Below are positions 26,754 to 34,578 of a DNA stretch of 64,000 bases, piece by piece (the stretch's first letter is position 1; every line of letters starts with the position of its first letter). The DNA lies in NCBI RefSeq assembly GCF_022009635.1, contig NZ_CP091716.1, forward strand, positions 6,690,501-6,754,500, written 5' to 3'. A program made the translations under genes and the position numbers. A model generated the notes under the pieces. That model did not search any database, had not been told where the DNA came from, and was given only the letters and a program-made list of their open reading frames with translations. The DNA is from Variovorax paradoxus (GTDB lineage: Bacteria; Pseudomonadota; Gammaproteobacteria; Burkholderiales; Burkholderiaceae_C).

Positions 26754-27764
26754 ATGCAAGAAACCCGAACGCTGCGGCGCTGGCAACTGCCGAAGCTCGG
26801 CCGCGCGAATCTCGAACAGGCCGAAGCGCCCCTGCCCGCGCCGGGCGCCAACCAGATCCTGGTGCGGGTCGGCGCGGTGGCGCTCAACTACCGCGACCTG
26901 CTGATGGTGCGCGACGGCATGGGCATGCCGCTGGCGCTGCCTTTCACGCCTGGCTCCGACATGGCGGGCACCGTGGTGGCCGCGGGCGAGGGCGTGACGC
27001 GCTTCGCGTCCGGCGACCGCGTGCTCGGCACCTTCTGGGGCGGCTGGATCGACAGCCACTGGCAGGCCGGCGCCACGCTGCTCGGCGGCCCGGGACCGGG
27101 CATGCTGGCCTCGCACGTGTGCATCGACGCGGACTGGGCCGTGACCGCGCCCGCCACGCTGAGCCTGGCCGAGGCCAGCACCCTGCCCTGCGCCGGCCTC
27201 ACCGCCTGGTTCGCGCTGGCCGAGACCGGCGGGCTGCGCGCGGGCGAGACGGTGCTCATCCACGGCACCGGCGGCGTCGCGCTGTTCGGCCTGCAGATCG
27301 CGCGGCTGCATGGCGCGCGGGCCATCGTGGTCACGGGCAGCGAAGACAAGCGCCAGCAGGCGCTCGCGCTCGGTGCATCGCACGTGCTGGCGCGGAGCAG
27401 CGACTGGCCGGCCGAAGTGCGCAGGCTCACGCACGGGCGCGGCGCCGACCATGTGCTCGAGCTCGCGAGCGGACCCAACCTCGACCGCTCGCTGCAGGCG
27501 CTCAGGCAGGGCGGGCGCGTGTCGATCATCGGCATGCTCGAAGGCGAGACCCTGAGCGCGTCGTTCTATGCCATGGTGCTGGGCCGCGCCACGGTGCAGG
27601 GCATCGGCGTGGGCCACCGGCGCGCCCTGGAAGACCTGGTGCGCGCCGTCGACGTGAACGCGCTCAAGCCGGTGATCGCGGCGCGCTACGCGTTCGATGC
27701 ATTGCCCGACGCGCTCGATCACCTCGCGCGCGGACCCTTCGGAAAGATCGTGGTCACGCTCTGA
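26754..27764 (+). CDS. Zinc-independent medium-chain alcohol dehydrogenase / quinone reductase-like
   Basis: 336 aa. The N-terminal GroES-like domain includes ALNYRDLLMVRDGMGM and PFTPGSDMAG; the Rossmann part has LIHGTGGVALFGLQIAR and VVTGSEDKRQQALALGA. Cysteine ligands of catalytic zinc are missing, so it belongs with quinone oxidoreductase or NAD(P)-dependent enone/alcohol reductases. GGAG lies 8 nt before ATG 26754. It is divergently transcribed from the LysR gene at 25733-26653, which probably regulates it in response to its substrate. Cytoplasmic; the substrate is unknown. Confidence 0.9.
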   Translation: MQETRTLRRWQLPKLGRANLEQAEAPLPAPGANQILVRVGAVALNYRDLLMVRDGMGMPLALPFTPGSDMAGTVVAAGEGVTRFASGDRVLGTFWGGWIDSHWQAGATLLGGPGPGMLASHVCIDADWAVTAPATLSLAEASTLPCAGLTAWFALAETGGLRAGETVLIHGTGGVALFGLQIARLHGARAIVVTGSEDKRQQALALGASHVLARSSDWPAEVRRLTHGRGADHVLELASGPNLDRSLQALRQGGRVSIIGMLEGETLSASFYAMVLGRATVQGIGVGHRRALEDLVRAVDVNALKPVIAARYAFDALPDALDHLARGPFGKIVVTL

Positions 27765-27950
27765 AAACGTGAAGGAATGCTCGGTTCGCGAATGCGCGGC
27801 CGACGGTGCGAATGCACAAAGCGGAGGCGAACGTGAACAGGTTCCGCCAGGCCGAAAGACATGCGGCGACAGCGCGTTTGCCGTTCCTAGAATCCGCCCC
27901 GCGCAAAGGCCGGCGGCCGGCGCAAACCCTCAACTTCAGGATGGAGCGTC

Positions 27951-28658
27951 ATGGAACACAGCACCGGCAAGAAATGGGCGGCCGAGTTCATCGGTACTTT
28001 CTGGCTCACGCTCGGAGGCTGCGGCAGCGCAGTGCTCGCGGCGGCCTTTCCAGGTACCGGCATCGGCTTTCACGGGGTCGCGCTGGCCTTCGGCCTCACG
28101 GTGGTGACCGGGGCCTATGCGCTGGGGCCGATCTCGGGCGGACACTTCAATCCTGCGGTGTCCATCGGCCTCGCGGCGGCGGGCCGCTTCAGGGCCTCTC
28201 AACTCGCGGGCTACATCGTGGCGCAAGTGCTCGGCGCCATCGCGGCGGCGGGCGTGCTTTACCTCATCGCCACCGGCAAGCCGGGCGCGGACATCGGCGG
28301 CTTCGCCACCAACGGCTACGGCGAGCACTCGCCAGGCAAGTACGGCATGACCGCGGCGCTCATCACCGAAGTAGTGATGACCGCCGTGTTCCTGATCGTG
28401 ATCCTCGGTGCCACCGCCAAGCGCGCGGCCGGTGGCTTCGCGGGGCTGGCCATCGGCCTGTGCCTCACGCTGATCCACCTGGTGTCGATCCCCGTGACCA
28501 ACACTTCGGTGAACCCCGCACGCAGCACGGGCCCGGCCCTCTTCGGGCCGTCCTATGCGGTGTCGGAACTGTGGTTGTTCTGGGTGGCGCCCATCGCGGG
28601 CGCCATCGTCGGCGCGGTGATCTACCGTGCACTGCTCAGCAGCAGCAACGACGACTGA
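27951..28658 (+). CDS. aqpZ: Aquaporin Z
   Basis: 235 aa with six predicted membrane helices. Both pore motifs are intact: GGHFNPAVS and [10 protein letters not shown]. The N-terminal [20 protein letters not shown] and closing [19 protein letters not shown] match AqpZ rather than glycerol facilitators, which carry a longer second NPA loop (GfNPaRD). It conducts water across the inner membrane. A -10-like TAGAAT sits at 27888-27893; a matching -35 is weak. Ribosome site AGGATGGAG precedes ATG 27951. It is convergent with a small exported protein gene 4 bp away. Confidence 0.95.
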   Translation: MEHSTGKKWAAEFIGTFWLTLGGCGSAVLAAAFPGTGIGFHGVALAFGLTVVTGAYALGPISGGHFNPAVSIGLAAAGRFRASQLAGYIVAQVLGAIAAAGVLYLIATGKPGADIGGFATNGYGEHSPGKYGMTAALITEVVMTAVFLIVILGATAKRAAGGFAGLAIGLCLTLIHLVSIPVTNTSVNPARSTGPALFGPSYAVSELWLFWVAPIAGAIVGAVIYRALLSSSNDD

Positions 28659-28662
28659 TCGC

Positions 28663-29001
28663 TCAGCTGCCGCTGCCCGACTTCACCATCGGCAGCGAAG
28701 TCGATTGACCGATCGGCTCGGTGCCGGTCGGGTGCGACGCCGCATAGGCGCCGGCCTGGATGTCGGACACCGGCATCGTCGAGTTCATCGCGGGCGCGCT
28801 GGTCGACTGGCCAACGGGCTCGGTGCCGGTCGGACGGGCCGCGGCCATCGCGCCGGCCTGGACATCGGGGTTCACGGGCGAGTTCATCTGCAGCGGATGG
28901 AAGTCCGAACCATCGGTGGTTTCGGCCGACGCACCGACAGTGCCCAGCGCCGCGATGGCAGCGAAAGAACCGACGGCGAGAAGCTTGAGGGAAATACGCA
29001 T
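28663..29001 (-). CDS. Small exported protein with internal 23-residue duplication
   Basis: 112 aa from ATG 29001, chosen because AGGAG lies 7 nt upstream. The signal peptide ends near GASAET. The mature part contains two imperfect copies of QAGA.AA..PTGTEP.GQST, in residues 49-65 and 83-99, each followed by a short linker. No cysteines, probably periplasmic and unstructured. It lies downstream of a two-component system in the same orientation, and its upstream DNA shares sequence blocks with the regulator promoter (see 29088-29120), so it may be a target. The family is not one I can name. Confidence 0.7.
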   Translation of the reverse strand: MRISLKLLAVGSFAAIAALGTVGASAETTDGSDFHPLQMNSPVNPDVQAGAMAAARPTGTEPVGQSTSAPAMNSTMPVSDIQAGAYAASHPTGTEPIGQSTSLPMVKSGSGS

Positions 29002-29087
29002 GGTGTGTTCTCCTGAGGGCATGTTGTCTCCGGCCTCGTGCCATCACGCGAACTGCGCGTGGCAGGACCTGAGTGCACTCTAGGCAC

Positions 29088-29120
29088 GCAGACTGATGTG
29101 AAGGTGAGCGAAGAGTTAGG
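29088..29120 (-). promoter_or_regulatory. Possible response-regulator site ahead of the exported repeat protein
   Basis: Minus strand reads CCTAA (29120-29116), TTCACA (29102-29097), TCTGCG (29093-29088). The same three blocks in the same order occur upstream of the response-regulator gene (31377-31353), with the CCTAA to TTCACA spacing longer here by 10 bp, one DNA turn. This suggests a shared regulator, but short matches in GC-rich DNA can be accidental. Confidence 0.3.
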
Positions 29121-29162
29121 TGCGGGTGAGAGTCCGCGCCTATCCGTGGCCTTTGGCACTCA

Positions 29163-30563
29163 TCAGTAGGAAACAGACGCAGGCGAAGGCGGGGACGGCG
29201 GCAGGTGTACGCGCGCCATCAATCCCGGGCCGTCGTCGCGGTTATGCAGTTCGATGCGCAGACCGTGCCGCTCCGCCGCCGTGCGCGCAATGGCCAGCCC
29301 CAGGCCGCTGCCGCCGGCCGCCGCGCCGGGCACGCGGAAGAAGCGGTCGAACACGCGGCCCATCATGGCCTTCGGAATGCCGGGGCCGTTGTCGAGCACG
29401 TCGACCACCGCATGGCCGCCGAACTGATGCAGCTTCACGTCGACCACGCCGCCTTCGGGCGCATAGCGCAGCGCGTTGTCGATCAGGTTGTCGAACACGC
29501 TGCGCAGCTCGGCCGCCGGCGCGAACACCACCGCGGCGATGCTGCCTTCGAAGCCGATGTCCACGCGCCGCGCATCGGCCACCACCATCAGCTGGCTCAC
29601 GCTTTCGCGCAGCAGCACTTCGATGTCGACACACTCGCCCGCGGTGCTGCGTTGCGGTGCGTCCTGCCGCGACAGGTTGAGCAATTGCTCGATCAGGTGC
29701 TGCGCGCGCGTGACGCCGGCTTCGAGCTGATTGAAGCGCTCGGTCGCCTCGCCGGCCGGCACGTGCGCGCGCAGGTTCTCTATCTGCAGGCCGATGGCGG
29801 CCATCGGCGTGCGCAGCTCGTGCGCCGCGTCCTGCACGAAGCGGCGCTGCGTCGCGAAGGCGCTGCGCACGCGGGACAGCAGGTTGTTGAAGGCGCCCAC
29901 CAGCGGTGCGATCTCTTCGGGCACGCGCGCCAGCGACAGCTCGGTGGGGCTGCGCTCGTCCTGCGAGGCCACATCGCGCGCCACCGCGCGCAGCGAGCGC
30001 GAGGCGGCCGACACGATGATCCACAGGATCAGCAGCGCCAGCGGCAGCAGCAGCGTGATCGGCAGGCCCTCGAGCAACGCGCGGCGCAGGGCGCGGCGGC
30101 GGCGGTAGTCCTCGTTCTGCAGCACCTGCACGCGCGGCTGGTCGGCGCGCGGGCCGGGCTCGGCCGTGAACACGCGCCAGCTCGACTGCGCATGCGCGCC
30201 CGTGCTCACGTCGCTGAAGCCCGCACGGGACTGCAGCGGCACCGCGAGCACCGGCCACGAACTGGCGCGCAGCGTGTGGCCGTCGGGGCTCCATATCTGC
30301 ACGATGAAGACGCCGCGCGAGAACGCGGCTTCGCCGTCCATCGGACGCGGGATCTTCAGGGGATCGCTGCCGCCGTACGAATCGGCCACCAGGCGCATCT
30401 GGTCGTCCATCGCGTTGTGCACGAGGTTGCCGTAGGCCACGAAGGAGAACCAGGCGGTCAGCACCGCGGCGCCCAGGTGCAGCGTGATGAGCCACAAGAG
30501 CAGCTGCGTGCGCAGCGAATGCGGCCGCCACCAGCGGCCGCTGCTACGGTCCCCGCCGGTCAT
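29163..30563 (-). CDS. Sensor histidine kinase, QseC/PmrB-like
   Basis: 466 aa. There is a membrane helix at about 18-45, a periplasmic loop of roughly 120 residues, and a second helix near 168-188 (ITLLLPLALLILWIIV). HisKA follows with FVQDAAHELRTPMAAI (H-box His), then an N-box NLIDNALRYAPEGG, G1 DNGPGIP and GSGLGLAIAR. The architecture is that of QseC/TctE/PmrB kinases. It follows its response regulator by 67 bp on the same strand. The stimulus is unknown. The small exported protein downstream could be an output or a modulator. Confidence 0.92.
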   Translation of the reverse strand: MTGGDRSSGRWWRPHSLRTQLLLWLITLHLGAAVLTAWFSFVAYGNLVHNAMDDQMRLVADSYGGSDPLKIPRPMDGEAAFSRGVFIVQIWSPDGHTLRASSWPVLAVPLQSRAGFSDVSTGAHAQSSWRVFTAEPGPRADQPRVQVLQNEDYRRRRALRRALLEGLPITLLLPLALLILWIIVSAASRSLRAVARDVASQDERSPTELSLARVPEEIAPLVGAFNNLLSRVRSAFATQRRFVQDAAHELRTPMAAIGLQIENLRAHVPAGEATERFNQLEAGVTRAQHLIEQLLNLSRQDAPQRSTAGECVDIEVLLRESVSQLMVVADARRVDIGFEGSIAAVVFAPAAELRSVFDNLIDNALRYAPEGGVVDVKLHQFGGHAVVDVLDNGPGIPKAMMGRVFDRFFRVPGAAAGGSGLGLAIARTAAERHGLRIELHNRDDGPGLMARVHLPPSPPSPASVSY

Positions 30564-30630
30564 AAACCAACGGCCCGTTCGCGAAATGCCGCGGCGATAC
30601 GAAGTGCGCGAAGGCTAGGGGCGAGCCTCA

Positions 30631-31287
30631 TCATGCAACCACTCGCCATCCCAGCCCTCGGACATTGCGGATCGCGTCGGCGCCGAGCTTGCGCCGCATG
30701 CCGTGGATCAGCACGTCGATCGCGTTGCTGGTGACTTCCTCGCCCCAGCCGTAGATTCGGTTCTCGAGCTGTTCGCGCGAGAGGATGGCGCCGGGGCGCT
30801 CCAGCAGCGCATGCAGCAGCGCGAACTCGCGCGCGGTGAGCGCCTCGCGCTCGCCGTTGACCAGCACCTCGCGCGTGGTGAGGTCCAGCTGCAGCGTGCC
30901 GCTGCCGACCAGCGAATGCGCCGCACCGTCGCGGCGCCGCACGATGGCGCGCATGCGCGCGAGCAGCTCGCGGAATTCGAAGGGCTTGAGCAGGTAGTCG
31001 TCGGCCCCGAGGTCGAGGCTGTGGATGCGGTCGTCGAGGCCGTCGCGGGCGGTGAGCACCAGCACCGGCGTGGCGTCGCCGCGTTCGCGGGCGCGGCGCA
31101 GCACCTCGGTGCCGTCCTGCTTCGGCAGGCCCAGGTCGAGCAGCACGCAGGTGTAGCCGCCGTCGCCCAGGGCGCTCTGGGCGAGTTCGCCGTCGCGCAC
31201 CCAATCCGCGGACCAGCCCGCACCTTCGAGCGCCTGCTTGAGGCTGCGCCCGATCATTTCGTCATCTTCCACCAGCAGAACGCGCAT
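30631..31287 (-). CDS. OmpR-family response regulator, QseB/PmrA-like
   Basis: 218 aa. The receiver domain has the acidic pair EDDE (8-11), phospho-acceptor Asp in LLDLGLPKQDG (about residue 51), Thr in LTARDG and Lys in LLKPFEF. The C-terminal winged helix carries LTAREFALLHALLERPG and SNAIDVLIHGMRRKLG. Length and motifs fit QseB/TctD/PmrA. It precedes its kinase and has tandem CCTAAG half-sites about 90-100 bp upstream of ATG 31287, typical of autoregulation by this family. Confidence 0.93.
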   Translation of the reverse strand: MRVLLVEDDEMIGRSLKQALEGAGWSADWVRDGELAQSALGDGGYTCVLLDLGLPKQDGTEVLRRARERGDATPVLVLTARDGLDDRIHSLDLGADDYLLKPFEFRELLARMRAIVRRRDGAAHSLVGSGTLQLDLTTREVLVNGEREALTAREFALLHALLERPGAILSREQLENRIYGWGEEVTSNAIDVLIHGMRRKLGADAIRNVRGLGWRVVA

Positions 31288-31352
31288 TGCGGCGACTCCT
31301 CAGGCCGCAAGGTAGCACGCGAACGGGATGATCGGAAGTGCCTGCGCCGTGG

Positions 31353-31390
31353 CGCAGAGTAGGTGTGAATACTTAGGCGCAGCTTAGGCG
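31353..31390 (-). promoter_or_regulatory. PmrA/QseB-type tandem operator ahead of the two-component operon
   Basis: Plus strand shows CTTAGGCG at 31372-31379 and again at 31383-31390, an exact direct repeat with 11-bp period. On the coding strand this is CCTAAG-N5-CCTAAG, the layout of PmrA/QseB boxes (CTTAAG-N5-CTTAAG). TTCACA and TCTGCG follow at 31369-31364 and 31358-31353. The position, 66-103 bp before the regulator start, suits autoregulation. Confidence 0.55.
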
Positions 31391-31429
31391 GCGCATGCAT
31401 CGCGGGGGCAATGGCCTGCCGCCACAGGA

Positions 31430-32551
31430 TCAGGACATGCGAACGGCGTGGCGCTCGCCCTCGCCGCCCGAGGCGAAGGCCAGCAGGTCGAGGGCTTCCT
31501 TCTCCACTGCGGCGCGGTCTGACTTCGACCAGCGTGCGAACGGCTCCAGCAGCACGGTGGCGGCGTTCTTCTTCTCGCGCTCGATCTTCCAGACGCCCGC
31601 CACGAAGCCGTCGAGCAGCACCGTGCCGCGCACGATGCCGTTGGCAGTGAACACGCGGGCGCGGTGTGCCTCGCTCAGCACGCGGCTGCGGTCGGCATGG
31701 GAGAGCAGCAGGTTGTCCCACTCCGCCACGAGACGCGGCGGCGCGGGCGTGTCGGGATCTGGCCGGGGGGCGCGAGGCAGGTCGAAGAGTTCCTGGCCGT
31801 CTTCGCCCGAGAACACGCGCAGCCGGGGCCGCAGGCGCTCGGCCACGGCCTTCCAGCCCGTGAGGCCAGACCATGCGCCGGCATCGGCCAGCGTGGCGGG
31901 CCCGAAGGCGGCCAGGTAGCGCAGCAGCAGGTCGTCGTGCGAGGCCGGGCCGGCATCGACGGCATCCCCGAGCCAGTCGCCAAGAGGCTGCAGCAGCGCG
32001 CTCTGGTGCGAGTTCCAGGTGCCGGCCGGCGGCAGGTGCACCAGCGGCAGGTTGTTGCGGATCAGCCCGGCGAGCGAAGCGGTCTCGCGCCCCTGCCAGC
32101 GCAGGGCCAGGGCCTGCCCGAGTTCGGCGCCGGTGCGTGGCCGCTCTGCGAGGAGCGCGCGCCCCGCCTCGATCACCGCCGCGCGGTCGAGGCCGTCGAG
32201 CGCCTTCTTGTGGTTGCCCAGCAGGCCGCGCTGGTGCACGGGCTCCAGCAGCGGGCGCCATGCCAACGCGTCGCGCGCGCTCATCAGGTGCAGGGTGCCG
32301 CGCAGGGTCGACATGCGCACGATGCGGCGCTTGCGCAGCGCATCGGTGAGCTGCTCTCGCCGGAAGCCTTCAATGCGGCTCCAGAGGCCGATGTAGGGCG
32401 GGTTGGGCGCCTGCGCCTGCAACCCGGCCAGCCGCTCGACGGCCTGCGTCGCCGTCAGGGCGCGCCGCTGCAGCAGCATCTGCCGCGCGAGCGTGGCGCG
32501 GTTCAGCGCGCGCAGGCTCAGAACTTCTCGTGCGGCGCCAGGTATCGCCAT
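31430..32551 (-). CDS. Winged-helix DNA-binding-domain protein (AlkZ/YcaQ-like superfamily)
   Basis: 373 aa from ATG 32551; the start could be a few codons later because the sequence resembling family members begins at LSLRALNRATLARQMLL. Conserved-looking elements include VERLAGLQAQAPNPPYIGLWSRI, STLRGTLHLMSARDALAWRP and RTGAELGQAL, then LVAEWDNLLLSHADRSRVL and GTVLLDGFVAGVW. These are characteristic of the HTH_42 family, which includes the DNA glycosylases AlkZ and YcaQ acting on interstrand crosslinks. The QxQ pair (LQAQAP) needed by AlkZ-like glycosylases is visible. It overlaps the upstream pseudouridine synthase gene by 34 bp. Confidence 0.75.
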   Translation of the reverse strand: MAIPGAAREVLSLRALNRATLARQMLLQRRALTATQAVERLAGLQAQAPNPPYIGLWSRIEGFRREQLTDALRKRRIVRMSTLRGTLHLMSARDALAWRPLLEPVHQRGLLGNHKKALDGLDRAAVIEAGRALLAERPRTGAELGQALALRWQGRETASLAGLIRNNLPLVHLPPAGTWNSHQSALLQPLGDWLGDAVDAGPASHDDLLLRYLAAFGPATLADAGAWSGLTGWKAVAERLRPRLRVFSGEDGQELFDLPRAPRPDPDTPAPPRLVAEWDNLLLSHADRSRVLSEAHRARVFTANGIVRGTVLLDGFVAGVWKIEREKKNAATVLLEPFARWSKSDRAAVEKEALDLLAFASGGEGERHAVRMS

Positions 32552-33351
32552 TGCCCCACCGGCAGGTTGCCCAGCATGACCTTGCCGATGCGCACCCGCT
32601 TCAGGCCCACCACCTTCAGGCCGACCAGTTCGCACATGCGGCGGATCTGCCGCTTCTTGCCTTCGGTGAGCACGAAGCGCAGCTGCTCCGGGTTCTGCCA
32701 CTCGACCCGCGCCGGCTTCAGCGCTTGGCCGTCGAGGCTCAGGCCGTGGCGCAACCTTGCGAGCATGGCGGGCGGGAACACCGCCTGCACGTTGGTGGTG
32801 ACGGGGTCGTCGTCGTCCATGCGCACCAGCTGGCCGGTGGGCGCGGGCTGGCCCAGGCCGTGGTAGGCCACGCGCACCAGGTATTCCTTTTCCATCACCG
32901 AGTCTTCGCCGATGAGCTGGCGCGCGATGCGCCCGTCCTGCGTCATCACCAGCAGGCCGATGGAGTCGATGTCGAGCCGGCCGCACGGCGCGAGGCCGCG
33001 CAGCTGCTGCGGGCTGAAGAAGAAGCGCGCGTTGTCCTCGGCCCAGCGGTTCTGCGGCGTGAACAACACGACCGCCGGATCGTGGCCGTCCTCGGCCTGC
33101 CCGCTCACGTAGCCGATGGGCTTGTTGATGAGGATGGTGACCTGGTTCGCCTGCTGGCCCTTGGCCGCCTTGTCGATCTCGATGCGGTCGGACGGCGTGA
33201 CCTTGACGCCCATCTCGGCCGGCCTGCCGTTGACCTTGACCCAGCCGTTGGCGATCCATTCGTCGGCCTCGCGGCGCGAGCACATTTTCAGTTCGGCCAT
33301 GCGCTTGTTCAGGCGCACGGCATCGGAGGGGGGAGAAGAGGGCTCGGTCAT
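32518..33351 (-). CDS. rRNA pseudouridine synthase, RluF/RsuA family
   Basis: 277 aa. An S4 RNA-binding domain occupies residues 13-60 (RLNKRMAELKMCSRREADEWI, outline). The catalytic domain has PIGYVSGQ and CGRLDIDSIGLLVMTQDG, where the first Asp is the catalytic residue, then EKEYLVRV and GKKRQIRRMCELVGLKV. This is the RsuA/RluB/E/F class that isomerises a uridine in rRNA; the S4 placement and the final region are nearest to RluF. The 3' end overlaps the winged-helix gene by 34 bp. It is divergent from nadM with 83 bp between starts. Confidence 0.92.
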   Translation of the reverse strand: MTEPSSPPSDAVRLNKRMAELKMCSRREADEWIANGWVKVNGRPAEMGVKVTPSDRIEIDKAAKGQQANQVTILINKPIGYVSGQAEDGHDPAVVLFTPQNRWAEDNARFFFSPQQLRGLAPCGRLDIDSIGLLVMTQDGRIARQLIGEDSVMEKEYLVRVAYHGLGQPAPTGQLVRMDDDDPVTTNVQAVFPPAMLARLRHGLSLDGQALKPARVEWQNPEQLRFVLTEGKKRQIRRMCELVGLKVVGLKRVRIGKVMLGNLPVGQWRYLAPHEKF

Positions 33352-33359
33352 CGGAAGGC

Positions 33360-33389
33360 TTGATCAATGTGCGGCACCGATGCTATCCT
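33360..33389 (+). promoter_or_regulatory. Putative promoter of the NAD salvage genes
   Basis: TTGATC (33360-33365), 18-nt spacer, TATCCT (33384-33389), ending 45 bp before the nadM ATG at 33435. The -35 keeps TTGA and the -10 keeps TAT..T. The TTG of the -35 lies just upstream of the divergent pseudouridine synthase start at 33351. No NrtR- or NadQ-like operator was recognisable. Confidence 0.4.
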
Positions 33390-33434
33390 GAACGCAAGCG
33401 CGAGCTGATCGCGCCCTTTTTGGGGGATTCCCAA

Positions 33435-34514
33435 ATGAACACGCAAAACACACGCAAGTACCAGTACGCCATCGTCATCGGGCGCTTCCAGCCCGTTCAT
33501 TTCGGACATCAACGACTCATCGAAGAGGCCTCCCGCGCCGCCGATCGGGTCATCGTGGTGGTCGGCTCCGACCGGCAGCCGCGCAGCGTCAAGAACCCCT
33601 TCACCTTCGACGAACGCGAACGCATGGTGCGCGCCTGCCTTCGCAGCAGCGACCAGATGCGCGTGAGCGTGGTCGGCGTGGGCGACTCGCCCTACAACGA
33701 CCAGATCTGGATCGCGTCGATCCAGTCGGCGGTCGAGCGGCTCATCGCGCAGGACGGCCTGGCGCCCGCCAAGGCCAGGGTGGCGCTGGTGGGCCACCTG
33801 AAGGACGCATCGAGCTACTACCTGAAGATGTTCCCGCACTGGGAGTTCGTCGGGCAGAACAGCGTGGAGAGCCTCAACGCCACCGACGTGCGCAGCCTCT
33901 ACTTCGACCCCGAGAACCGCGGCCAGCTCGCGCGCGCCGACCTGCCCGACGGCACGGCCGCTTTCCTCGACCAGTTCACCCGCACCGCCGACTACGCCGA
34001 GCTCTGCGAAGAACGCGCCTTCCTGGTCGACTACCGCGACAAGTACCGCTACGCGGGCAGCGACTTTCCGCCGATCTACACCACGGTCGACGCCGTCGTG
34101 GTCGAGGCCGGCCACATCCTGCTGGTGCAGCGCAAGTTCCATCCCGGCAAGGGCACCTGGGCGCTGCCCGGCGGCTTCGTCGGCCAGCAGGAGCGGCTGC
34201 AGGAGGCGGCCATCCGCGAGCTGAAGGAAGAAACCCGCCTGAAGGTGCCGGTGCCCGTGCTCAACGGCAGCATGAAGGCCAGCCACGTGTTCGACGCGCC
34301 CGAGCGCTCGCAGCGCGGCCGCACCATCACGCACGGCTTCTTCTTCGAGCTGGCGCACAACCAGTGGACGGGTCTTTCGGACGTGCGCGCCGACGACGAC
34401 GCGGCCGAAGTGCGCTGGGTGCCCATTGCCGAGTTCCTCGACATGCAGGAGCGCATCTACGAAGACCACTTCTTCATCGCGAATCATTTTTTGGGTGGCC
34501 TGGGCAAGAACTGA
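33435..34514 (+). CDS. nadM: Bifunctional nicotinamide-nucleotide adenylyltransferase / Nudix hydrolase
   Basis: 359 aa from ATG 33435 with GGGGGA upstream. Residues 10-180 form the NadM-type nucleotidyltransferase: IGRFQPVHFGHQ ((H/T)xxH motif), VGSDRQPRSVKNPFTFDER, then the C-terminal SxTxxR-like NATDVRSLYF. Residues 205-350 form a Nudix hydrolase with the box GGFVGQQERLQEAAIRELKEE (outline: G..E..REL.EE). This fusion, known from Francisella and Synechocystis, makes NAD from NMN and ATP and hydrolyses ADP-ribose. The next gene, NadV, supplies NMN from nicotinamide, so the two form a complete two-step salvage route. Confidence 0.95.
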   Translation: MNTQNTRKYQYAIVIGRFQPVHFGHQRLIEEASRAADRVIVVVGSDRQPRSVKNPFTFDERERMVRACLRSSDQMRVSVVGVGDSPYNDQIWIASIQSAVERLIAQDGLAPAKARVALVGHLKDASSYYLKMFPHWEFVGQNSVESLNATDVRSLYFDPENRGQLARADLPDGTAAFLDQFTRTADYAELCEERAFLVDYRDKYRYAGSDFPPIYTTVDAVVVEAGHILLVQRKFHPGKGTWALPGGFVGQQERLQEAAIRELKEETRLKVPVPVLNGSMKASHVFDAPERSQRGRTITHGFFFELAHNQWTGLSDVRADDDAAEVRWVPIAEFLDMQERIYEDHFFIANHFLGGLGKN

Positions 34515-34539
34515 ACGCCCCGGCCTTGTCAGCAAGAAC

Positions 34540-34558
34540 GGCCCCGGTTGACGGGGCC
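34540..34558. repeat. GC hairpin between nadM and nadV
   Basis: GGCCCCG, 5-nt loop GTTGA, CGGGGCC: a perfect 7-bp stem lying between the nadM stop and the nadV ribosome site (AAAGGAG, 34564-34570). No U-run follows, so it is not an obvious intrinsic terminator. It may stabilise the mRNA or tune expression of nadV relative to nadM. Confidence 0.5.
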
Positions 34559-34578
34559 AACGTGAAAGGAGCTTTCAC

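Noticed and set aside
32518..32551. Frameshifted single gene joining the pseudouridine synthase and the winged-helix protein
   Set aside because: Both products are complete with their own family motifs; the 34-bp overlap, or a slightly later start of the second gene, explains the arrangement.
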